This document shows positions 29,454 through 38,415 of a DNA stretch of 64,000 nt, in pieces. The notes under the pieces are model-generated. The model was not told the DNA's origin. It made no database searches and saw only the letters and a program-made list of their open reading frames with translations. The translations under genes were made by a program, and so were the position numbers. The stretch comes from an uncultured Lachnospiraceae bacterium (GTDB lineage Bacteria; Bacillota; Clostridia; Lachnospirales; Lachnospiraceae). Every line of letters starts with the position of its first letter. The stretch's first letter is position 1. The DNA lies in NCBI GenBank assembly GCA_947588995.1, contig CANPZI010000012.1, positions 1 to 64,000 of the forward strand. Reading direction: 5' to 3'.

Positions 29454-31421
29454 TTATTCGGGAAGTACATTCCGCTTCACACTGATATAGGCGACAACCG
29501 TATAAACCAGATATATCAGGAAAAACAATCCCAAAGAAACTGTCAGGATCACCGCAGGACTGTTACCTCCCGTCAGAGTTCCCGGTTCTACGAGGTGGCA
29601 CATATTCAGAATAATCGGAACTGCGATCAGCACCGGAGGAACGACCGGCATGATATAATAAATCGCAAGCTGCCAGAACAGCGCCCGCCTCATTTCCGAA
29701 CGATCCATGCCCAGCTTGCAAAGCAGTGCAAACTGGCGGTGATAGTGTCCGCTTTCGCTGAGCTGCTGGACCGTCAGAATCGTTGCCGCGGTCATGGCGA
29801 GCGTCAAGGCCAGATAGAAAAACGGGAAAACTGTCATTGCGGACCATGCGGCAGTGTCAGCAACATTTACGTCTCTGGAATACAAAAGGTCCCATCCACT
29901 GACGGCGCTTTGGACGCCATCTACGGTTCGTTCAGAGAGGGACAGCTGAAGCGTCTCCATCTGCTCCGGCGTAATGCTGTACTCGGTCATAGCCGCCACA
30001 CAAAAGCGCAGCACCGGGCGATTCGCACAGAGGGCGTCCGGAATCACCAGGAGGACTTGATGGCCGTTACCGTTCCAGAGATTCTGTGCAAACTGTTCTG
30101 TATAGATCTGGCCGGGAGACAGGGTCTTCCCGTCTATCGTAAGAGTTTTTCCCCATTGCCGCAGTGCTTCTTCCAGATACGGCATACAGTGGATGATATA
30201 GTGGTCCGGTGTCCATTCCGCCGCCGGCAGTCCCAGCATATCCCGCAAGGCGGCGTAATCACTGTATGCCATGAATACCATGCCGTTATAATCGTGTTCA
30301 TAGCTGTATCGGTAATAGCCGGCGGTGTTCTCCAAATAGGCAGTCATGGACTCGTCAACGCCTTGGTAGAGCCTGTACTGCCGGTATGCGGCCAGCGGGA
30401 GTTGTGCGGCCATATTTTCCCGGCATAAATCCGTATGGCTCTCCTGATCGGAAACAAAGAGCAAATCAAAAGCATTCCGCTCCAGCCGCCCCTGAAAAAT
30501 GCTGTTGAATACCATGCCGCTTCCCTCCGTGAGCAGGGTGGCGGTAAAGAGCAGGGAAACCGTCGCCATAACGATCCCCATTGTCGCCAGCTTGCCGGTC
30601 AGTGTGCGGAAGATGATCAGATTCTGCCCACGGTATTTTCGTTCCGGATTACGCTCAAAATATGCCGGAACGCCGGAGGAAAAGCTGATAAAGAAACCGT
30701 AGATGAACACGATGATACATCCGGCGCCGATGACACCAATCAGCAGGGTTAGCGCTGCCATCGAAAGAAGCGTCCCCGCCGCGCCAAACGCGATGGAGGC
30801 AGCAAACAGGGTCCTGCGTGTTTTGCTTTTTTTCACAAGCTCCGTCTCATTTTGCCGTTCAAAGTAAATGAGGTCATAGATTCTCATATGACGGATTTTC
30901 TTCCGGCTCCTGATAAGCGCGAAAAGATAGATGGCGGCAAAATAAAGCAGCGTCAGCCCGATGGCTTCCGGCGAAAAATCATAGCGAAAGGCATACGGTG
31001 TGCTGAACATGGTCAGCAGAATGGCGCGGAGCGCCTGATAAACCAGATTGCCCAGCGGAATGCCAAACAGCAGTGCGACACTGCCCACCGACAGGTTCTC
31101 CAGGAAGAACAGGCGGGCCACCTGTCTGTTTTCAAGCCCGATGAGCAGATAGATTCCCAGTTCCCGGCTGCGGCGGGAGAGCATAAATCCGGTCATGTAT
31201 GACACCAGCCAGCCGATGATGAAAATGACCGCAATACTGGCAAGCACAATCGTAAATGTCATGTTATCCATCAAGCCGGACAGGTCATGAATTTCTCTGG
31301 AAACTGCCAGAGAGTTGAAAGCATAGAGCAGCGCACACGCCATCACAATCGTGACGAAGTAAATCAGATAATCATCGGTCTGCCGCTTGGCATTGCGCAG
31401 GGAGAGTTTAGATAACGTCAC
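29454..31421 (-). CDS. BceB-type ABC transporter permease
   Basis: A 655-residue FtsX-fold permease with about ten membrane segments and a large extracellular domain after segment 7, the mark of peptide-sensing and detoxification transporters such as BceB. The N-terminus TLSKLSLRNAKRQTDDYLIYF is typical. GTG at 31421 follows GGAGGTGAT, inside the end of the ATPase gene, so the two are coupled. With the ATPase, kinase and regulator it forms a resistance module to cell-wall-active peptides. The exact peptide is not predictable. Confidence 0.9.
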   Translation of the reverse strand: MTLSKLSLRNAKRQTDDYLIYFVTIVMACALLYAFNSLAVSREIHDLSGLMDNMTFTIVLASIAVIFIIGWLVSYMTGFMLSRRSRELGIYLLIGLENRQVARLFFLENLSVGSVALLFGIPLGNLVYQALRAILLTMFSTPYAFRYDFSPEAIGLTLLYFAAIYLFALIRSRKKIRHMRIYDLIYFERQNETELVKKSKTRRTLFAASIAFGAAGTLLSMAALTLLIGVIGAGCIIVFIYGFFISFSSGVPAYFERNPERKYRGQNLIIFRTLTGKLATMGIVMATVSLLFTATLLTEGSGMVFNSIFQGRLERNAFDLLFVSDQESHTDLCRENMAAQLPLAAYRQYRLYQGVDESMTAYLENTAGYYRYSYEHDYNGMVFMAYSDYAALRDMLGLPAAEWTPDHYIIHCMPYLEEALRQWGKTLTIDGKTLSPGQIYTEQFAQNLWNGNGHQVLLVIPDALCANRPVLRFCVAAMTEYSITPEQMETLQLSLSERTVDGVQSAVSGWDLLYSRDVNVADTAAWSAMTVFPFFYLALTLAMTAATILTVQQLSESGHYHRQFALLCKLGMDRSEMRRALFWQLAIYYIMPVVPPVLIAVPIILNMCHLVEPGTLTGGNSPAVILTVSLGLFFLIYLVYTVVAYISVKRNVLPE

Positions 31422-32166
31422 TGATATCACCTCCCAGTGCGGCCAGCACATCCAATATTTCGTGATAGAATTCGCTGCGGCTGCGCCCGCCCCGGAGCAA
31501 TTCGTTGAACAGGCGTCCGTCTTTCAAAAAAAGAATTCGTTTGGCATAGCTGGCGCTGTATGCGTCATGCGTCACCATGAGGATGGTGGTGTGCATATCC
31601 CGGTTCATCTGCGTCATGATTTCCAGCAGATTTTTGGACGCTCTGGAATCCAGCGCCCCGGTCGGTTCATCCGCCAGCAGGAGGGACTGGCCGGCGACGA
31701 TGGCTCTGGCGCAGGCGGCGCGCTGTTTCTGTCCGCCGGAAACCTGATAGGGGAATTTGGCAAGAATATCAGCAATGCCAAGTTTTCCGGCTGTTTCTTT
31801 CACCCTATCCTGCACTGTATTCGCATCTGTGTGATTGAGAGACAGCGCCAGACCTATGTTTTCCTCAATCGTCAGGGTGTCCAGCAGATTAAAATCCTGA
31901 AATACAAATCCCAGCCGTTCGCGGCGAAAGCGCGCCAGTTCGCCGGCGGGAAGCTTTGCAACGCTTTCTCCGTTCAGCAGAATATCTCCGGCACTTACGG
32001 TGTCGATGGTGGCAATGCAGTTCAATAAGGTTGTCTTCCCGCTGCCCGATGCGCCCATGATGGTGATAAATTCTCCGTCTTCCACCGTAAAGCTCACCCG
32101 GTCAAGCGCCTTTGTAACATTATTTTTGCTTCCATAGTATTTCTCAATGTTCTGTACCTGCAGCAT
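31408..32166 (-). CDS. BceA-type ABC transporter ATP-binding protein
   Basis: A 252-residue ABC ATPase with Walker A MGASGSGKTTLLN, Q-loop FVFQDFNLLDTLT, signature VSGGQKQRAACARA and Walker B LLLADEPTGALD, followed by the switch His in VTHD. It belongs to the MacB/LolD-BceA group. GGAAGGAGG precedes the ATG. A BceR-type operator lies about 75 bases upstream. Confidence 0.93.
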   Translation of the reverse strand: MLQVQNIEKYYGSKNNVTKALDRVSFTVEDGEFITIMGASGSGKTTLLNCIATIDTVSAGDILLNGESVAKLPAGELARFRRERLGFVFQDFNLLDTLTIEENIGLALSLNHTDANTVQDRVKETAGKLGIADILAKFPYQVSGGQKQRAACARAIVAGQSLLLADEPTGALDSRASKNLLEIMTQMNRDMHTTILMVTHDAYSASYAKRILFLKDGRLFNELLRGGRSRSEFYHEILDVLAALGGDISDVI

Positions 32167-32241
32167 GAAGCTTCCTCCTTCCGACGGTACTATGGTACAG
32201 CAAAAAAAGCGGTGTTAGTATCGGGTTGATATGGTTTTTCC

Positions 32242-32255
32242 TTACATTTTTGTAA
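32242..32255 (-). promoter_or_regulatory. BceR-type operator of the transporter genes
   Basis: TTACA-TTTT-TGTAA (within palindrome CCTTACATTTTTGTAAGG, 32240-32257) fits the BceR-family pattern TNACA-N4-TGTAA. It is at the very end of the kinase gene, upstream of the ATPase gene, where regulator binding would activate the transporter. Confidence 0.7.
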
Positions 32256-33252
32256 GGTTTTCTTTGACTGGGAATGTGAGTGTCGCGCAGGTCCATGCCC
32301 CCTCTTTTGAAGTCATGCGGATGTCCAGCGCCAAAAAGCCGGAGAGTTTTTTGCACAGGTACAGTCCCATTCCTGTGGAGCCGCCCCGCGACCTGCCGTT
32401 TGACCCGGTGAAGCCCCGGTCAAAGATCCGGGGCAGCTCATGAGCCGGAATGCCGATGCCATTATCCTGAATGATAAGCTGGACCTGTTTCCCGAGCGGC
32501 TTGGCGGAAATGGTGATGACAGGGTCTGTGCCCCGATAACGGGCGGAATTCTGGAGCAGCTGGCCCAGGATAAAAACAACCCATATTTTGTCGGTATAGA
32601 CTTGATAATCCAGATTTTGAGTTTCGATGCGGACGCCGTTTTGTATCAGTAAAGTTCGATGGTTTTCTATCGCCTGAAAAACAATCTCGGACAGAGCGGC
32701 CTGCCGGATTACACAGTCGCGGTCCGGGGTTTCCGTGCGGGCGTAGAACAGGGCGCGCTCGATATGGGCTTCGATACGTGCCAGCTCATAGTCCATTTTT
32801 CTCCGTATATTTCCATCCAGCTGACGGCAGAGCAGGCGGGCGGCGGTGAGAGGCGCTTTGATTTCATGCACCCAGCTCTCTACATATTCCCGATACTCCC
32901 TCTGCGCCGATTCCGCATCAGATACCGCACTGATCATCGCCTGGCCCGCGCGGCGCGTCAGGTCAAAAAGACGGCGTTCATAAATCCCGCCGGATGAAGA
33001 GATGCATTCAGTAAACAGGTATTTTTGCTCCAGATTCTCCAGAATGCTTTCCAGTTCCGCGATACGGGAGCGCTGACGCAGGAAATCAACCGTCTGCACC
33101 ACAGAACCAATCAGCAGTAAGAACAGAAGCAGGATCACAATGACGCCGTCCTGCGTTCCGGTCGCGGCGAGAAAAAGAGCCGCCGCTCCGGTACCGGCCA
33201 GCCAGAGCATGATCCTGCCGATTTTGTCGGAGAGAAATTCGCGGAATGTCAT
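32242..33252 (-). CDS. BceS-type intramembrane-sensing histidine kinase
   Basis: A 336-residue kinase with two closely spaced N-terminal membrane segments and almost no extracellular loop, as in BceS, which senses through the transporter rather than directly. The phospho-acceptor box is SWVHEIKAPLTAARLL, and the ATP domain has N box QNSARYRGTD, G1 DNGIGIP and GGSTGMGLYLCKKL. Its ATG overlaps the regulator stop (ATGA). Confidence 0.92.
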   Translation of the reverse strand: MTFREFLSDKIGRIMLWLAGTGAAALFLAATGTQDGVIVILLLFLLLIGSVVQTVDFLRQRSRIAELESILENLEQKYLFTECISSSGGIYERRLFDLTRRAGQAMISAVSDAESAQREYREYVESWVHEIKAPLTAARLLCRQLDGNIRRKMDYELARIEAHIERALFYARTETPDRDCVIRQAALSEIVFQAIENHRTLLIQNGVRIETQNLDYQVYTDKIWVVFILGQLLQNSARYRGTDPVITISAKPLGKQVQLIIQDNGIGIPAHELPRIFDRGFTGSNGRSRGGSTGMGLYLCKKLSGFLALDIRMTSKEGAWTCATLTFPVKENLTKM

Positions 33253-33926
33253 AGCTGATACCCCATTCCGCGGCGCGTCCTGATGATGTCGGGCAGCCCC
33301 AGCGCTGCCAGTTTTCCACGGATGCGCGTCATGTTTACGCTGAGCGTGTTGTCGTCAATATAAATTTGGTTGTCCCACAGCGTGTCGATCAGATCGGCGC
33401 GGGAAACGATCTTTCCGGCATTTTTCATCAGACAGTCCAAAATCTGCATCTCGTTTCGCGTCAGTTCCACCGTTTTTTCTGCAAACATCAGCGTCCCATT
33501 CAGAACATTCAGGCGAAGACCTGCCGCTTCCAATATACCCGTTCTTTCTGCCGTGTCATCGCTCCGGCGCAGTGCGGCTTTAATTCTGGCGAGCAGGACA
33601 GGAACGCTGTAGGGTTTCGTGATGTAATCGTCACCGCCCAAACTCAGCGCCCGCACTTCATCTGTCCCGGCGTCCCGGCTTGTGACAAAAATGATCGGGG
33701 CGGAAATTGTCCTGCGCAGGGCCGTACAAAGAGAGAAACCATCCTGCCCGGGCAGATTGATGTCTAAGAGAATCAGGCTGGGACATATCTGTTTTGCCTG
33801 TTCCGGTATGTTTCTAAAGTCTGTGACAGGAAACGGATGATACATCTCATTTTCCAATAATAGGGACAGTTCGGACCGAATTTCCGGATCATCCTCGACA
33901 ATCATGATTTTGTATGTCGCCATCAT
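33249..33926 (-). CDS. OmpR-family response regulator (BceR type)
   Basis: A 225-residue regulator: receiver domain with MIVEDDPEIR acid pocket, phospho-acceptor Asp in LILLDINLPGQDGF and the Lys in ITKPY, then a winged-helix DNA-binding domain (TRNEMQILDCLMKNAGKIVSR, DDNTLSVNMTRIRGKL). The ATG at 33926 follows AGGGAG; the longer frame runs back into galK and is not supported. It should bind the TTACA-N4-TGTAA site before the transporter genes. Confidence 0.92.
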   Translation of the reverse strand: MMATYKIMIVEDDPEIRSELSLLLENEMYHPFPVTDFRNIPEQAKQICPSLILLDINLPGQDGFSLCTALRRTISAPIIFVTSRDAGTDEVRALSLGGDDYITKPYSVPVLLARIKAALRRSDDTAERTGILEAAGLRLNVLNGTLMFAEKTVELTRNEMQILDCLMKNAGKIVSRADLIDTLWDNQIYIDDNTLSVNMTRIRGKLAALGLPDIIRTRRGMGYQL

Positions 33927-33972
33927 TTTTTCTCCCTGCCGCTGGCTGGTCAACAGTTTCCCGGCGCTTGCC

Positions 33973-35256
33973 TCACAGCACCTTGATCCCTCCCTGTTTG
34001 CGGATGGAGAGCACATGGCACGCGCCTTCCCCAAGGATATTTTCAATAAATGCCTTATAGCCCGCAACGGCCTCTTCTTTGACAAAAGCCTGGATCGTTC
34101 CCGCAAAACCGCCGCCGTGCACGCGGCAGACGCCGTTGTCTTTCAGGTAATATTCGCTGAGCATCAGCGTGGCGGGGACAGGCTGTGTCTGCTCGTATTT
34201 GTTGGAGTAGACGTTCTGCAGATATTTATAGGAGGAATTGCCCGATTCCCGGATCACTTCCAGAAAATCCGCGAAGCGTTTTTCTTTCAGTGCGGCCGAT
34301 GCGCGGCTGACGCGCTCTACCTCTGTCAGGTAGTGGAAGGCGCGGAGGAGGCTGCGGTCGCCCACCTTGCCGTAGAGCTTTGGCAGGGCGGTAATCAGTT
34401 CGTCGAGGGTGATTTCCTGCAGATATTCCTTGCCGAAGAAGGCGCAGACTTCTTTCATCTCCGCAGGGATCGCGGCGTAGTCGTCCGTCAGGTTGGCGTG
34501 AGAGCCTTTCGTGTCCACGATGCACAGGCGGTAGCCCTCCGCGGTGATGTCGAAGTTGATCTTCGTGACGACAGGCTTTGCAGGATCGGCGAAGTCGATA
34601 TGTACGAAATCGCCTACGCTGCACGCAATCTGATCCATCAGGCCGCTGGGCTTGCCGAAGTAGACATTCTCCGCGTATTGGCCGATAATCGCGATGTCTA
34701 TGGGGGAGACGTTCATGTCGTTGTACAGTCCGGACAGGATCGTGCCAATGATGGATTCCAGCGCGGCGGAGGAGGAGAGGCCGGAGCCGCTCAAGACGTC
34801 GCTGGTGACATAAGCCTTAAAAGCACCCGTCTTATAGTTGTGGTCCTGCATTCCTTTGATGACGCCTTTTAGCAGAGCCGTGGTCGTGCCTTTGGCTTCC
34901 TCGGTGATCTCCAGATCATTGACAGGAAAGCGGATCGGGTCGTAGCCCTCGGACACAAATTCTATCGTATCGTTATCCGCCATACCGACGACGGCTATGG
35001 CATCCAGGTTGATGGAGGCCGCCAGCACCGTGCCGTGCTGATGATCCGTGTGGTTGCCGCAGATTTCGGTTCTGCCGGGCGCGCTGTAGATCTCCACATC
35101 TCCTGCGCCAAAGAGTTCCTCATATTTTGCGACGGCTTTTCGATATCTGCCACGCTGCGCGGTGAGAACATCTGCCTCGCTGCCGTAGATCTCTTTTAAT
35201 TTTGCGTCAAATGTCCCGTCTGCGATTTGTTTTTGTAAAGTTTGGGAAGAAATCAT
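33973..35256 (-). CDS. galK: Galactokinase
   Basis: A 427-residue GHMP kinase that phosphorylates galactose at C1 in the Leloir pathway. The substrate motif is PGRTEICGNHTDHQHG, the ATP motif VLSGSGLSSSAALE and motif 3 VHGGGFAGTIQAFV. The ATG at 35256 follows CGGAGG; the upstream in-frame ATG (35328) lacks one. No galT or galE neighbour is present, so it seems to be a single gene here. Confidence 0.95.
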   Translation of the reverse strand: MISSQTLQKQIADGTFDAKLKEIYGSEADVLTAQRGRYRKAVAKYEELFGAGDVEIYSAPGRTEICGNHTDHQHGTVLAASINLDAIAVVGMADNDTIEFVSEGYDPIRFPVNDLEITEEAKGTTTALLKGVIKGMQDHNYKTGAFKAYVTSDVLSGSGLSSSAALESIIGTILSGLYNDMNVSPIDIAIIGQYAENVYFGKPSGLMDQIACSVGDFVHIDFADPAKPVVTKINFDITAEGYRLCIVDTKGSHANLTDDYAAIPAEMKEVCAFFGKEYLQEITLDELITALPKLYGKVGDRSLLRAFHYLTEVERVSRASAALKEKRFADFLEVIRESGNSSYKYLQNVYSNKYEQTQPVPATLMLSEYYLKDNGVCRVHGGGFAGTIQAFVKEEAVAGYKAFIENILGEGACHVLSIRKQGGIKVL

Positions 35257-35420
35257 AAAAACCTCCGATATTCGATAAGACAAAATTGATTGCAACACCT
35301 CTATTTTATCTGATTTTTGGGAAAACATAAAGAGGGTAAGGGAAATTTTTGGTTATCCTGACGGGTTCATCCTAATCGGAGAGAGGACGGTGTTTTACCT
35401 GTCGACATGCAGAGCTCCTC

Positions 35421-35449
35421 TTTTCATGGATGGAAACTTATGCTAAAAT
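35421..35449 (+). promoter_or_regulatory. Possible extended -10 promoter of the acyltransferase
   Basis: TTTTCA (35421-35426) and TGC-TAAAAT (35444-35449) with a 17-base spacer. The 273-base gap between galK and the acyltransferase otherwise holds only the G9 tract and no further gene. Confidence 0.4.
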
Positions 35450-35512
35450 AAAAATTGTGCTTAAAGATAAGATATTGCGCCATAGGCAGGTTTCGCAGGC
35501 GGCAGCTGATAA

Positions 35513-35521
35513 GGGGGGGGG
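35513..35521 (+). repeat. G9 homopolymer at the acyltransferase ribosome site
   Basis: Nine G in a row end nine bases before the GTG start at 35530 and directly touch AAAGGG, the ribosome site. Slippage would change spacing or structure of the initiation region. Confidence 0.7.
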
Positions 35522-35529
35522 AAAGGGCA

Positions 35530-36574
35530 GTGCAGAAAGATGTGAAGTATGATAACAAGAATAAAAAAAGCTGGCTGATTGGTAAAAGCCGGCGGGAACT
35601 TTTTGGCATAGCGACGGTGCTTGTGTTGATCTCACATTCCGGTCCCAGTAATTGGGCCGGATACCCGAGATTTCTGGTGAAATTAAGTACCTTGAGCAGC
35701 ATTGGCGTGGATGTATTTCTGTTGTTGTCGGGAATGGGGTTGTATTATTCCATGAAAAAGTGCGGCGACGATGTGATGACGTTTTACAGGCATAGGATAC
35801 GGCGTATCATCCCCTCCTTTTTGTTAATAACCGGCATATTATATGGGTTTATGGTTTTGAATCATCAACTTTCTTTTGGCAGTTATTTACTGCATATAAG
35901 CACTCTGTATTGGTGGACGGGGGGGCACGCTGGAATGGTATGTTTCATTTATCATGCTGTGTTATCTCATCTATCCCATTCTCTATAGAATTTTAAATGG
36001 CAGACATGGCGTCAAAATAATTATATGTATTATAGGGATATGGGCAATATTGGAGATGTATTTCTTTTCCAGGTTTCCGGTTGTCCTTATGCGGTATGAA
36101 GGCGGATTTACAAGACTATATATTTTCCTGATAGGGACGATTGTAGGAAAAAGAGAATATGAGGGCAAAGGCTACCGGCTATGGAATGTTTTTGCGTATG
36201 CGGCGTTGTTTGTGCTTATCAGAGCAGCACTTATTGTTTATGTAGATCCACAGGGTGATTTGTATACCATCCTCCATCATGTATCATATGTTCCGGGGGC
36301 GTTATTCATTGCGGGGACCTTTCCGCCGCTCAGAAGTATGATACCCGGCAATCCCGTCAGGCGCGCATTGGAAGTGTTGGGAGATGTGTCGTTGGAAGTA
36401 TATCTGGTTCATGGCATATACGCGGGAATATACAGGACATTCCCCATATATCAGCGATATGACTCTCCGGGAGCGTATCTGCTGTTTGTGGCATTGCCGT
36501 CGGTATTCGTGGTGTTGTTGGTAAAATATGGCTGTATCTATTTACGAAAAAGAAAAAAGATTCGTTCGGCATGA
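35530..36574 (+). pseudogene. Acyltransferase family 3 gene split by a frameshift at a G7 tract
   Basis: The first frame (35530-35988) gives the N-terminal half of an OafA/WecH-type membrane acyltransferase: RRELFGIATVLVLISHSG with the catalytic-type His, SIGVDVFLLLSGMGLYYS, FYRHRIRRIIPSFLL. The second frame (35954-36574) gives the rest (MLCYLIYPILYRI to LEVYLVHG). At 35919-35925 there are seven G; with six, the frame reads through as TGGTLEWYVSFIMLCYLIYP, the family sequence. So the gene is either off by slippage (phase variation), a pseudogene, or a sequencing error. It would acylate an envelope sugar. Confidence 0.75.
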
Positions 36575-36631
36575 GGTTTTAGATGAGAAAACAGATAGAC
36601 GGACAGACCGCCGCGTCATAGGGGTATTCGT

Positions 36632-38404
36632 ATGAATATACAATCCGACAGAAAAACATATAAGGCCGGAGAGCTGTTAAAACGCTTTCTCCCCTATTAC
36701 AAAAAGTATCTGCACATTGTGTTGATCGACTTATTCTGCGCGGGACTGACGACGATCTGTGAGCTGGTGCTGCCGATGATCATCCGCTATATCACCAACA
36801 CCGGCATGAACGATCTGGCGTCTCTCACCGTGGCGGTGATCCTGCGGCTGGGTGTGCTGTATTTGTGTCTGCGCATCATAGACACGCTGGCGAATTTCTA
36901 CATGGCGTACACCGGCCATGTGATGGGCACGCGCATCGAGACGGATATGCGGCGCGACGCTTATGCCCATCTGCAGAAACTGTCGGATACATATTACAAC
37001 AATACCAAAGTCGGGCAGATCATGGGGCGGATCACCAATGATCTGTTCGATGTGACGGAATTCTCTCATCACTGCCCGGAGGAGTTTTTTATCGCGGGGA
37101 TCAAGGCGCTTATTTCCTTTATCATTCTGGCGAGGATCAGTCTTGCCCTGACACTGATTCTCTTTGCGGTTGTGCCGGTGATGGCGGTGACCTGCATCAT
37201 CATCAATCTGCGGATGCGCGAGGCGTTCCGCAGGCAGCGCGTTCAGATCGGCGAACTGAACGCCCGCATCGAGGACAGTCTTCTGGGGCAGAAGGTCGTG
37301 AAAGCGTTCACGAACGAGGAGAAAGAGAAAGAAAAGTTCGAGAAAGACAATCAGGACTTTTTTCATATTAAAAAAGAGACGTATAAGTTCATGGCATTCT
37401 TCCAGACTACGACGAGAGCATTCGATGGTCTGATGTATCTTGTCCTGTTGGTGGCGGGCGGGATTTTTATGATACGGAGAAAGATCATGCCGGGTGATCT
37501 GGTGGCCTATGTGATGTATGTGAATACGCTGATTGCCACGATCCGCAGGATTATCGAATTCGCGGAGCAGTTTCAGCGCGGTATGACGGGGATTGAACGG
37601 TTCGTGCAGATCATGGACAGCGATATCGAGATTTTTGACGAGCCGGATGCCGTGCCCTGCGTGAATCCGCGCGGCGACATCGAGTTTTGCCATGTGAGTT
37701 TCGAGTATCCCGATGATCACAACGCGGTGTTCCGCGGGCTGAACTTACGGATCCGCCAGGGAGAGAAAGTCGCCATCGTAGGTCCCTCCGGCGGCGGCAA
37801 GACGACGCTGTGCAATCTGATTCCGCGTTTCTACGACATCAATGAGGGCGAGATTCTGCTGGACGGTGAGAATATCAGGCATTATACGCTAAAAAGTCTA
37901 CGGCAGAATATCGGTATGGTACAGCAGGATGTATATCTGTTTTCCGGCACAGTATATGAGAATATTGCATACGGTAAAGAAAATGTGACGAGGGAAGAAG
38001 TGATACAGGCGGCAAAACAGGCCGGCGCGCACGAGTTTATCACCGGGCTTAAGGACGGTTACGATACTTATGTGGGAGAGCGCGGTGTGAAGCTGTCCGG
38101 CGGGCAGAAGCAGAGAATCAGCATCGCGCGGGTCTTTCTGAAAAATCCGCCTATCCTGATTATGGATGAGGCGACTTCCGCACTGGACAATGAGAGCGAG
38201 TTTCAGGTGGCGCGGTCGCTTGCTGCGCTGGCGCAGGGGAGGACGACGATTACGATCGCGCACAGATTGTCCAGTATCCGCAATTCGGACAGGATTCTGG
38301 TGCTGACCGAGGACGGTATCGCGGAGGAGGGCACGCACGAGACGCTGCTGGCGCAGGGCGGCATCTACCATAAGTTCTATGTGACGGCTAATGAATTAAA
38401 ATAA
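36632..38404 (+). CDS. ABC exporter, fused membrane and ATPase domains
   Basis: A 590-residue half-transporter. Residues 1-320 hold six membrane helices of the MsbA/LmrA fold; the ATPase has Walker A GPSGGGKTTLCNL, Q-loop VQQDVYLF, signature KLSGGQKQRISIA and Walker B ILIMDEATSALD with switch His in IAHRLSS. It should work as a homodimer exporting lipid or drug. GGGG precedes the start. It runs 11 bases before the MATE gene, likely one transcript. Confidence 0.93.
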   Translation: MNIQSDRKTYKAGELLKRFLPYYKKYLHIVLIDLFCAGLTTICELVLPMIIRYITNTGMNDLASLTVAVILRLGVLYLCLRIIDTLANFYMAYTGHVMGTRIETDMRRDAYAHLQKLSDTYYNNTKVGQIMGRITNDLFDVTEFSHHCPEEFFIAGIKALISFIILARISLALTLILFAVVPVMAVTCIIINLRMREAFRRQRVQIGELNARIEDSLLGQKVVKAFTNEEKEKEKFEKDNQDFFHIKKETYKFMAFFQTTTRAFDGLMYLVLLVAGGIFMIRRKIMPGDLVAYVMYVNTLIATIRRIIEFAEQFQRGMTGIERFVQIMDSDIEIFDEPDAVPCVNPRGDIEFCHVSFEYPDDHNAVFRGLNLRIRQGEKVAIVGPSGGGKTTLCNLIPRFYDINEGEILLDGENIRHYTLKSLRQNIGMVQQDVYLFSGTVYENIAYGKENVTREEVIQAAKQAGAHEFITGLKDGYDTYVGERGVKLSGGQKQRISIARVFLKNPPILIMDEATSALDNESEFQVARSLAALAQGRTTITIAHRLSSIRNSDRILVLTEDGIAEEGTHETLLAQGGIYHKFYVTANELK

Positions 38405-38415
38405 AGAAAGAAGCG

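Noticed and set aside
33904-34872. 322-codon plus-strand frame opposite galK
   Set aside because: Shadow frame; galK motifs on the minus strand are complete.
35530-36574. Two separate acyltransferase genes
   Set aside because: The halves are complementary parts of one family fold and join exactly when one G is removed; a second real start at 35954 has no ribosome site.
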